Source: Rhynchonema sp. JSB1_4 (lineage: Eukaryota > Nematoda > Chromadorea > Monhysterida > Xyalidae). Taken from it: a stretch of DNA of 64,000 bases. The stretch spans positions 1 through 64,000 of the forward strand of contig JASAMV010008532.1 of NCBI GenBank assembly GCA_030248065.1, given 5' to 3'. The translations under genes were made by a program, and so were the position numbers. Positions 55,464 to 64,000 of the stretch are shown in pieces (within the stretch, counting starts at the first letter, position 1; each line of letters begins with the position of its first letter). The notes under the pieces were generated by a model. The model saw only the letters and a program-made list of their open reading frames with translations. It was not told the origin of the DNA and ran no database searches.

Positions 55464-56891
55464 TTATTTCGGTCCCATGTACATCGACGTTGTTCCTGTG
55501 CCGCCGACGCCACCACCTTGAAAATCAGGCGCCATGTATGTATGGTGGAATTACGGTATTACGATGGCAGGGTTACGGTACCTGGCTTTGTTTGTGCCTG
55601 AGCGAGCGATCCACCGGGTGTCATGTACACCGACGTCGCCGCGCCACCTTGGCCGCCACCGAAGAATTGTTGTTGTGGTTGACTGGTTGATGCCGGGGCT
55701 GTAGGGAGAGGGGAACATAAAATGTAGTAAAAAGTCATTGAAAAGAAAAAATCCACTCCCTCTTACCAGCCATGGCCGTCTTCATGTTCAGACCACTGAC
55801 GCCGCCCGTTGTTGACGCTGCAAGAATATGGAAGATTTGAACATCCAAACGAAGTCAATGTCCATCTCAATCTAATTTCATTCCCCAAATCTTACCCATT
55901 CCTGGCATGGCCGTTTTCAGATTCCCGCCGCCGCCGCCCATTTGCGAAGCTGAAAAAATTGAAAAGCCGAAGTTTTACGTTCTCGGGTTGTTCATACTCA
56001 GTTCTCAGTTCTTCGCTTACCCATTCCAGGCATTGCCGTTTTCACCCCGGAGTCGGTTGGCATTCCCGTCACTGAAATCACATTCGAAATTGAAAAAATA
56101 TGTATACCCATTAAATGTTTGAGTTTGAACCCACAATAACCAAAATTACTGTGGTCGCTTACCCATTCCGGGCATCGCTGTTTTCATAGCACTTTCAGAC
56201 GCGGTGCCTGGATAGGTCGGTATGTGGGGTGATTGGGTCTAAATTTATGGGAAAATTGTGAAACGCCGCAATGTCCCTAACCGGCTCCGCCTCCACCACC
56301 GGCGGTTTTGTAGTAGTTGCAGCACTGGCATTCACCACAGGGCACAGCACGACTTGCTGGAATGATGAATCATAATTTTTTTATCTCAGTTTGAGCCGCG
56401 ATTTCTCATTTTTACATCAGAACCTGTTAGCGCCACACCACCTCCGCCACCGCTGCCGCCGCCACCATAACTTCCGGCCGCCATGTACACCGACGTCAGA
56501 CCACCCGCACCTGGATGGGCTCACAAAATGAGATGAAATTTGGATCCGTGAATATTTGTTGACAGTTGCTGTCAGCGCAGCCAGTCCTAACAAGCACAAA
56601 TGGACCCAACTGGCGGCGGCTACCGTAAGCCGAAGTTTGCAGCCGGTCAAAAATACTGCGCTTTTATCGACGGTTATCAAAGCTCAGTGTAAATAGTGTT
56701 CGGACGAATGAACTTGCGGGTCGTACCTCCGCGCATCTCTTTTTCAATGACTTACAGGTCTTACAATGACTTCAAGTTACGAGACTCCCTCCGACCACCT
56801 AACCTCCGGGCGCCAAGCCTCCGCCAGCAGCAGGAACGGCACCGCTATATGAACCACCTCCACCCGGTTGCATGTAGACTGATTGAGCCAT
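55464..56891 (-). CDS. Unrecognised glycine-rich protein with repeated KTAMPGMG exons
   Basis: Exons in transcript order: 56891-56804, 56510-56424, 56356-56282, 56207-56163, 56071-56021, 55949-55896, 55817-55767, 55698-55582, 55516-55464. All eight introns are phase 1, each with GT-AG ends, and the joined frame gives 206 aa. Exons 4-7 (45-54 nt) each end in MKTAMPGMG, KTAMPGMG or KTAMAG and look like tandem copies. A second motif, SVYM or SMYM, recurs in exons 1, 2, 8 and 9. Exon 3 has a cysteine cluster CGECQCCNYY. There is no signal peptide or membrane segment. I do not recognise the family. Every internal exon is a multiple of three, so exon skipping would keep the frame. The ATG follows an acceptor-like ATCATCAG by 4 bases. 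Confidence 0.75.
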
Positions 56892-57512
56892 GATGCTGAT
56901 GATGATTGGATTTAGAGTCAGTTTAGTTGATGGAGCAAGATCAATCGGGAATCAGTCGACGAAAGAAACGAAGAATGAAATGAATGAATGTTAATGTGAC
57001 CCAATCCTTGCCATTTTATTTTGTGCTTGATGCTTTCGTCTTCTTTTCGCTTGCGTAAAATCAATGATGAATCCACCCACAATGCTATCAATAACCTGTT
57101 GCTGCAGCGATTGAGCTCCAATGATTTTGTGGCAATTTGTAGTGTGCTTTTGGTGAAATCAGTCAACTGAAAACTTCCTTTTACCTAGATCGTCGTTCAG
57201 ATGAATTTACTCACTTTCTCTTCACATTGTAGTGATGCTCTTTGTTTTGATTTGTTGCGTTCCAAACATGCATGAACTGCTCGGAGTTGCCGAATAGCCA
57301 CATTTATAGATTTTTTCTGAACAATTTCACGCACGCATTTATTCATTTATGAAAATGCGTCACGAATTAATCGCCGCCGCAATCGCAAACTCACGTTCAC
57401 GTGAGCTGGTGCAGTCGCCGTCATACGGTCTATTCGCGTCAAGGAAAATTTCGGCCGGCCGGCGGCGGTAAAGAAAAAAACGAAAACTTTACTAGCAGTA
57501 GCAGTGGAAATC
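56892..57512. other. Upstream region of the glycine-rich gene
   Basis: Non-coding on both strands as far as I can see; probably holds its promoter. No repeat recognised. Confidence 0.4.
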
Positions 57513-57609
57513 AGAGATCGGAAACGGGCCGGGTAAAGTCGGCGCGGCCCGGCCCGGTGGAGGGCTGCAGGCATAGTGGTGGCAGGGGGGTTGGTGGGTT
57601 ACCCCCCTC

Positions 57610-58481
57610 CAGTGGTGTGGGTGGGGGGGGGCACGGGGGGCTTACCCCCCCCTAGTATCCGGTATCCGGTATCTTGATTTTTTCACCCAGGGGTACCGTA
57701 AAAACCTAAATACAGCCCCCCCCCCCCGGAATAGAGCCCCCCGTAATACAGCCCCCCCCACAACCGGACACTGAATTAATAGCCCCCCCCCGGAATAGAG
57801 CCCCCCCAAAGTAACATCCCCTATACTGTAGTGTATTAAGGCTTGATAGTGGTGTACAGGTACATTTATGCACGTTTGTTGTTTGTTCAGAGCACATAAT
57901 ACGCCTCCTATTGACGAATAGACACGAATAAATGCGGTTGCAAGCGAAAAAACATCCTTTCAAACCCGTTTTTAGGGGTTTTTGGGGCTTTTTCTGGGAA
58001 CAATTTTTCAGGTTCGGGTCAGTGAATTAATAGAGGCCCCCCCGGAATAGAGCCCCCCCCGTAATAGAGCCCCCCCAAAATGGGGTCAGTGAGTTAATAG
58101 AGCCCCCCCTTCTATTTAGGTTTTTACGGTATCCGGTATCCTGACTTTTTGTCCAGGGGTATCCTACCCTAAAATTTTTCCGAAAACCGTAAAAATCGCC
58201 CATTTTTACCTCCAAAATGCTCAAAATCGCTTGCTGGCGCAAGCATAACCCCCAAAATGACCATTTTTTGCGCTTTCAACACCGATTTTGCTCAATTTTC
58301 CTCTAAAAAATTGACCTTTTTTTGAACAACCCCCCCTGGGTATCCGAGATTTTTTATTTTAGGGAGCAACCCCCCCCCCCCCTGGTATCCGAGATTTTTC
58401 ATTTTGGGTATCCGGTATCCGAAAATTTTGGATTTTGGGTATCCGGTATCCTGACTTTTTGATTTCCCAACGACACCACTG
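57610..58481. mobile_element. hAT-type element with GGTATCC words, level 3
   Basis: Ends CAGTGGTGTGGGTGGGG and CCCAACGACACCACTG, with a perfect duplication CCCCCCTC (57,602-57,609; 58,482-58,489). The duplication is low-complexity, so less decisive alone. Confidence 0.8.
57696..58129. mobile_element. TACCGTAAAAACC MITE, full copy, level 4
   Basis: CCGTAAAAACCTAAAT and ATTTAGGTTTTTACGG are exact inverted ends between TA and TA. Confidence 0.88.
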
Positions 58482-58808
58482 CCCCCCTCTCAGTACTTAC
58501 CTTACCTACCACAAAACCCGGAGGGGGGTGTGGAGGGGGGGGTTGAGTGCTTACCTCTCACAACCCCAAATCATACCTCTCACAAGCAATTTTATACCTT
58601 TTTACGGCAACCCATAATACCTATTTTTAGGCGATTTTCGGCGAAAATTTGGAAAAAGCACTATTTTTACCTCATTTTTTGGCCAAAATTGTATCACAAA
58701 ACGGTGTTTTTTCACGTTTTTGGGTGACCGAAATCATACCTCTCACGCTTCCGGTCCCAACCCCGCATCATACTTACCTCCCACACATGGGCCTGCCACT
58801 ACACTGGC

Positions 58809-60224
58809 CAGTGGTGTCGTTGGGAAATCAAAAAGGCTTGGGAATCGCCCCCAAGTCCCCCCTGTCTATTTTTGTGGGAATGAGCAGATTATTTCACCAC
58901 CCCATGTCCGGGACTTGGGTGTCTTAATAGACCAACAAAACTTAAAGTTTGAGTCACATATTGGTAAAATTGTGGCTGACGCCAGCAGAATGGAGAAGAC
59001 CATCCGCCGAAACTTTCACAGTCGAAATCTCGACTTCCTCCGAAAACTTTATTTGGCCTATGTCCGCCCTTTACTGGAATTTTCCATGTCCATTTGGTCC
59101 CCTCAAAATGTCACTTTAGCTAAAAACGTTGAAAAAATTCAACGTCGGTTCACTTACTATTTACCTGGCATGCAGACACTGTCTTACCAACAGCGTTTGC
59201 ATGCCCTAAATTTAGACCCCCTAATTTATCGCCGGACCGTGAACGATCTTGTGCTCGTGTACAAGGTCATTCACGGTCACATACCTGGGGTAACCAAGGA
59301 ATCCTTCTTTCCATCTCGTGACACCGGCCGCCCAACCCGAGGGCACTCCCACAGTTTGTGTCGAGTCCATGGCGCGGGTGCGGACTTGTCCGGATACTGG
59401 GCCTATCGTGTCGTGGACCTCTGGAACAGGCTACCAGAGGGCGTCGTCTCTGCTGCCTCAATTGCGGCCTTTAAAACTAAACTAAACTCACGTGGTCGAG
59501 ACGTAGTTTCTTGCCACATTATCTCAAAATTTTCAGCCGTCGTTGACTGATCTCCTCAGTCACTGGGTTGCTGCTTTCAGATCGTCATCAATTTTGTTGA
59601 CATCTGTTATCATCTCGTGTTCGCCATCGGTTGCTGATTTGTCGCCTGCCGTTGCTGTGTTGTTTGCTGTTTTTGGGTCTCTCCGGTGCGTTTTGTCGTT
59701 TGATCATTCATGATTATAATTTTGTGTGCTATTTACTGATATGTCTCTTTTTTAGGTGTTTGCCGGATCTCCTGAAGGTCTTTGCGTGAGCTTACAGATA
59801 AAATTTGAATTTGAATTTGAAAAAGTCAGGATACCGGATACCCAAAATCCAAAATTTTCGGATACCGGATACCCAAAATGAAAAATCTCGGATACCAGGG
59901 GGGGTTGCTCCCCAAAATAAAAAATCTCGGATACCCAGGGGGGTTGTTCAAAAAAGGTCAATTTTTTAGAGGAAAATCGAGCAAAATCGGTGTTGAAGGT
60001 GCAAAAAATGGTCATTTTTGGCGGTTATGCGTGCGCCAGCAAGCGATTTTGAGCATTTTGGAGTTATAAAAATGGGCGATTTTTACGGTTTTCGGAAAAA
60101 TTTTAGGGTAGGATACCCCTGGACAAAAAGTCAGGATACCGGATACCCCTGGGTGAAAAAATCAAGATACCGGGATACTAGGGGGGTAACCCAACCCCCC
60201 TTTCCCCGCCCAACGACACCACTG
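58809..60224. mobile_element. hAT-type element with GGATACC words, carrying a LINE
   Basis: Ends CAGTGGTGTCGTTGGG and CCCAACGACACCACTG, with a perfect duplication ACACTGGC (58,801-58,808; 60,225-60,232). It was inserted at the edge of the level-2 element. Confidence 0.92.
58836..59819 (+). mobile_element. 5'-truncated LINE (CR1/L2-like), end of the reverse transcriptase ORF
   Basis: The frame carries the C-terminal tail typical of CR1/L2-type reverse transcriptases: VRDLGVLID, AYVRPLLEFSMSIWSP, VEKIQRRFTYYLPG, LVLVYKVIHG and WNRLPEGVVSA. The reading frame ends at 59,550. The 3' end is AATTTG repeats. The 6-bp duplication AAAAAG flanks it (58,830-58,835; 59,820-59,825). The uninterrupted sequence exists in the element ending at 58,481. 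The catalytic FADD region is absent, so it is dead on arrival. Confidence 0.92.
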
Positions 60225-61007
60225 ACACTGGCTGCAGGTCGGCCCGGCCCGGCCCGGTCAGCCAATTTTCAAGGGCCGAAAACTGAAAAAGTCCAAAAAG
60301 CTGAAAAAAATTCGAAATTTTTCTGCAGAGAATACTTGTTTTTTTCACTGGTGCAGCTGGGGGGAAGGCAACGGTGTAGCAGGGGGAGATGGGGGGTCCC
60401 CCCAAGGTACAGTAGGTATAGGTAGGGAGGTTGACGCTCCATCCTGGTACAGTAGGTAGGTCACCTCCCGGCGGCTGGTACAGTAAGTTGCTATTTTTGG
60501 CTCAAAATGGTATAAAATCGGTATTTTTCACTCCAAATAGGCGACAAATCGCGCGCTACGCGCGAAATTTGCGTATTAGAGGGCATTTTCATCAAAATTT
60601 CGACCTAAAACATTTTCTTCTTCCCCCCTAGCTCGGCTGGTACAGTAGGTAGGTTGCCGCCCACATTTTTGGTGGTACAGTAGGTTGCCGCCCCGCCTGG
60701 GTAGCTACACCACTGGGGGAAGGGATAGGTAGGTAGATTGACGCGCCATCCTGGCTGATGCAGTACGTAAGTCGCCGCCCCGACTGGTACGGTAGTAGGT
60801 ATAATTTTTGGCTCAAAATGGTTTGAAATCGGTATTTTTCACTCCATAGAATAGGCGAAAAATCCCGCGTGACGCTTAAGAGTACATTCTCATCAAGGGG
60901 GTCCCGGCGGGGTGGTGGGCCGTCGGCCGGCCCGGCTCGGCCCTTGGCTCCTGCCTTGGAGCATTTTCCCCGTGTTTTTATTCACTTTTTCTCACGTTAT
61001 TGCTAAA

Positions 61008-61019
61008 TCTGTGTTCCAG
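61008..61019 (+). promoter_or_regulatory. Probable acceptor directly before the PDZ gene ATG
   Basis: AATCTGTGTTCCAG ends at 61,019 and the ATG begins at 61,020. It may be a trans-splice acceptor, or an ordinary acceptor after a non-coding exon. Confidence 0.45.
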
Positions 61020-64000
61020 ATGGGCACGCTGGTGACAGATCCACCGTTGCGAAAGTTTATTGTCGGCGGCGACTACCCTGAAATCGCCGAAAATGACGCA
61101 GAACAGGCCAAAAGCCGAGGCGTTATCGATGTCGACGATAACGAAGCGCCGCACAGTTGCCATCCATCGTCGTCAAATGGCGCCGTGGATAAAGCTCGGG
61201 ATGAAACTGAAGATGCCGAATCGTCTTTCAAGGACACCAAACAGCATTTGTGTCGACAATTGGCAAAAGAAACCATCAACGGCGCCTTGGACAGTCCAAC
61301 AACGTCGGCGACCTCGGTCTCATCGACGAATCGAACGTTTCGCTGGCGATCGTCGCACACAGATCGAGGTCGAACAACTGCGTCCAGCAACAACAAACGC
61401 AAACCGTTTAGAGCGGGAAGATTGTCGCATTCGTTGACGGAACTGGACAGAAAACGATGCTGGAGCAAATTCTACATCAATGAAGTTGAGGACGATAATG
61501 TGAAAGTTGGTGTGAAGTGAAGTAGAGGTCGAAATCGGGCAGGGCTGGCCCGACCGGCCAGAGTTGGCCGACGCTCGATCCGGCCAGGTTTGAATTTCTT
61601 GAGTCGGATTTTTACCCGATCTTTATCATGATTTTTGCGAGTTTTCTGAACCAATTTTTGGTGGAAAATTCATTGTTTTCAATGAAAAAGCTGTCAGGTA
61701 GAAGACAACTAAATGATCACTCACCTGCCGAATCCATCAGAAATCGTGGTGTTTTGGACAAAAAATCTCTATTTTTTCAGTAACGTAAGTCACGTCACAG
61801 GCTTCAGAAGTCCTCCTCTAAGCCTCCGGCCGGCCGGGCCCGAACCACAGGGCCAAAATCGCGGCCCGGCCCGGTCCGAGCTCGAGCCGGCCCGATTGCG
61901 ACCTCTGGCGTGAAGCGATTTTCTTGCGTTTTAGTTCACCACGATCACGTCATGGTCATGTTATGATCTAAAACAAATTTATCATTGTCTTTCCTGCAGA
62001 AAGTGTTGCAAGCGGTCGAAAGCGATCATCAGATCGCGATGGATCCGCACCACAAACGTAAGCGACGCACGATCGCCGTGCAAAGAAGTGCCAACGAAAA
62101 GTTCGGATTCACGATTCAGGTCAATTTGATGTTTATGAATTCCATGTACCTCTTATTTAGGGACGTGCTCTAATTTAGAGTTTCCGTAACCTCTTATTTA
62201 AGGGCGTGCACTAATTTGAGAGTTTCTGTATAAAGGCAAACTACACCAACACGAGCCCGATTTCGAAGGTGCTGTGTATTCAAAACGAATAGAAAGAGAA
62301 AATCATCACGCTCCACTTTGTATTCTTCAACGCGTAACATTTCCCAAGTCAGCAGCCACGTATGAATGTTTCACTATTCTGCCAGCTGCGAAATCGGGCT
62401 CGTGTTGGCGTAATTTGCCTATACCTCTTATTTAAGGGCGTGCTCTAATTAAAGGGTATATCTGAACTCATTTGGAAAAGAAATCAACAGCCCCCTTATA
62501 GTGTCTGCCTACGGTGGAAAAAAGTGTTTTCCTGATTTCCAAAAAAATTTCCAGCAAAATTACCGCAATTTAGTTTTCTCAAAAAAATGTGTTTTTTGGT
62601 CTAAAATGTCGAAAACAGTGGCCGAGGAAAGCTGCGCACGAATTGTGCACATTTTCACCCATAAAAACGCACTCCCAGTCCCAGTGGTATGGTACAGTAT
62701 CTCCCCCTCAAAAAAATCTCCCTCCCCCAAACTGGGTCCCCCCCAGAATTGTCAGATGGAGGGTACAGTATCTCCCCCTTTTTGTCCTCACGGTACCAGT
62801 GTAGTTCCTGAGGGTGAGGGGGAGGGGACTAGGGTTAGAGGTCGGGGGGGCGCGGGGGGGGGGTACCCGACACCCGACATCTGAAAATACCCGACACCCG
62901 GCATTTGAGAAAAAAAGCCGACACCCGACACCCGACAGTTCCAAAAAAACCGACACCCGACATCTAGTTTTTGGAAAAAACCCGACACCCGACACCTGTT
63001 TTTGGACCGAAAAACAGGCAACTTTTTTATCCTATGCACTATTAGTGCAATTTTTTGGATCAAGCAAGTGACTGAATTCAAGTATTTTCACATAAAATAA
63101 ACACCAAAATGACACATTCTGCGTCTTCGGAAACATTTGGTTCTCAGAAAATTTTCTCTCAAAATTCTTTTCTCGGCAAAACTGATGTTTTGAACCGTAA
63201 GTGTCGGGTGTCGGGTCCCAAAAAACCCGACACCTGGAGGCACCCGACACCCGACACCTACACTTTTTTGGCACCCGACACCCGACATCTCTCTAACCCT
63301 AGAGGGGACCCCCCTAAGGTACACTAATTTCCCCTCCGGGTACACTAATTTCCCCAATTTTTGCCTAAAATGGCTATTTTTCGGCCTAAAATGGGCATTT
63401 TTAGGCCTAAAATGTGTGATTTTTAGGTCAATGTTCTCAAAAGTCGCCAAAATACCGTTCTTATGAAGAATTTTTTCCAAAAAGGGGCAAAAATAGGTCA
63501 AATTTTTCACCTCAAAAAGTGACTTTTCCCTGATTTTGGGTCTTCCCCCCCTTCCCCCCAGGGAGGTACACTAATTCCCCCTCCGAAAAAGTAGGGAGGT
63601 ACACTAATTTGCCCGCCCGACCAGGAACTACACTGCACGGTGCAGTATCTCCCCCTCAGAAGTAGCCACAGCAGTGTGGGTGGATGGGTGATACGGTAAT
63701 AGGATGCAATGCATGTCTTTTGCCCAACAACAATCCACGACGGCAGAAAGGAAGATTGAAAAATTATTTTTCAGACTTACATGATTCACAATTCGTCGAC
63801 GGATCAGGTTGAACAAGTGACTTATGTGGATTACGTCGAACTACACGGTGCAGCGAGCATAGCCGGATTGCGTGCTGGTTTGTTCAGCCATAATTTTTAT
63901 TTGTTTGTCCGCAAGTTTTCTTTTTTACGCAAACAATTTATTGTCAGGTGATATAATCGTATCGATCAACGGTCAGCCGGTGCGCGATCGCAATCACAAA
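61020..64000 (+). CDS. Tamalin/GRASP-like PDZ scaffold protein, 5' part
   Basis: Exons: 61020-61505, 62000-62119, 63775-63877, 63948 to the window end. The first 162 residues are polar and unrecognised. From exon 2 a PDZ domain begins: RRTIAVQRSANEKFGFTIQ, with FGFT as the carboxylate-binding loop. It continues TYMIHN...VTYVDYVELHGAASIAGLRAGDIIVSINGQPV. The FGFxIQTY wording and spacing match the tamalin/CYTIP group, which links receptors to Arf exchange factors of the cytohesin type; that partner is inferred. The ORF reads past 61,505 to a stop at 61,518, but the GTTGGT donor there joins exon 2 in frame. Introns 1 and 2 are full of MITEs. The 3' part lies outside the window. Confidence 0.85.
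61523..61907. mobile_element. hAT-type GGCCCGG element in PDZ gene intron 1
   Basis: Ends TAGAGGTCGAAATCGGG and CCCGATTGCGACCTCTG. The flanking 8-mers AAGTGAAG and GCGTGAAG agree at 6 of 8, so this is an older insertion. Confidence 0.7.
62233..62419. mobile_element. GGCAAACTAC MITE, copy E
   Basis: 187 bp between TA and TA; nearly identical in layout and length to copy A. It lies in PDZ gene intron 2 between copies of a CCTCTTATTTAAGGGCGTG phrase (62,150-62,450). Confidence 0.85.
62797..63635. mobile_element. hAT-type MITE, word GGTACACTAATTTCCCC
   Basis: Ends CAGTGTAGTTCCTG and CAGGAACTACACTG, flanks CACGGTAC and CACGGTGC (7 of 8). The core is the complement of that in 51,689-52,101, but the word differs. 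Interrupted by 62,830-63,301. It sits in a further element with GGTACAGTATCTCCCCC words (62,690-62,796 and 63,636-63,660). Confidence 0.85.
62830..63301. mobile_element. hAT-type MITE with CCCGACAC words (young copy)
   Basis: Ends TAGGGTTAGAG and CTCTAACCCTA, with a perfect duplication GAGGGGAC (62,822-62,829; 63,302-63,309). The interior contains the same unique middle as 43,557-43,961 (AAATGACACATTCTGCGTCT). Confidence 0.92.

Larger units (their letters stand above)
57572..58806. mobile_element. hAT-type MITE, level 2 of the 57-60 kb nest
   Basis: Left end CATAGTGGTGGCAGG, right end CCTGCCACTACACTG. The duplication GCTGCAGG lies at 57,564-57,571 and, after the later insertion is removed, 60,231-60,238. 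The empty site is visible at 54,270-54,285 on the complement. Confidence 0.82.
57513..60900. mobile_element. Outer GGGCCGG hAT-type element, multiply interrupted
   Basis: It begins AGAGATCGGAAACGGGCCGG like 52,157 and resumes at 60,239 with sequence complementary to 54,125-54,280. I could not find its right terminal repeat, so the end is approximate. 60,400-60,720 shows repeated GGTACAGTAGGT words with a core like that of 53,272, probably a further insertion. Confidence 0.6.

Overview
The window is from a eukaryote with compact, intron-rich genes, and it reads most like a nematode. Six genes give clean GT-AG (once GC-AG) exon chains. Several start codons lie only 0-40 bases downstream of a splice-acceptor-like sequence, as expected for spliced-leader trans-splicing. 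A degenerate run of GCCTAA hexamers (nematode telomere repeat TTAGGC on the other strand) sits at about 54.46-54.56 kb. No species is claimed.

Layout. 1-3.57 kb is a 433/434-bp satellite. 3.6-9.9 kb holds no recognisable gene, only repeats and nested short transposons. 10.0-30.0 kb carries four genes on the + strand: CDC6 (origin licensing), NIP7 (60S ribosome biogenesis), METTL16 (U6 snRNA m6A methyltransferase) and a POZ/Skp1-fold protein. In each of the three gaps a poly(A) signal is followed 128-164 bp later by an acceptor just before the next ATG, an operon-like arrangement. The POZ gene is split inside an exon by a 4.47-kb non-autonomous LTR retrotransposon with almost identical LTRs. 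30.1-33.5 kb is a giant foldback element. 34.6-41.0 kb carries HINT3 and GALK2 (+). 42.4-49.1 kb carries SCAMP (-), with two tandem versions of one membrane exon. 49.3-54.4 kb and 57.5-60.9 kb are thickets of nested hAT-type MITEs. Between them lie a MITE with a tRNA-like sequence and interstitial telomere repeats, and an unrecognised glycine-rich gene (-) made of small phase-1 exons. 61.0-64.0 kb is the 5' part of a tamalin/GRASP-like PDZ gene that runs off the window.

The most unusual content is the mobile DNA. I could place 13 hAT-type insertions with perfect 8-bp target duplications, nested several levels deep. Members of one group share ends and core but differ in a short word, GGTAC plus a variable stretch, repeated in the same orientation near both ends. 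A second signal is the 10-mer TGATGTTTCA, present 13 times outside the satellite and once per satellite unit, far above chance; its GTTTCA core resembles the core of nematode piRNA promoters. All functional calls rest on remembered family motifs, since no searches could be run.
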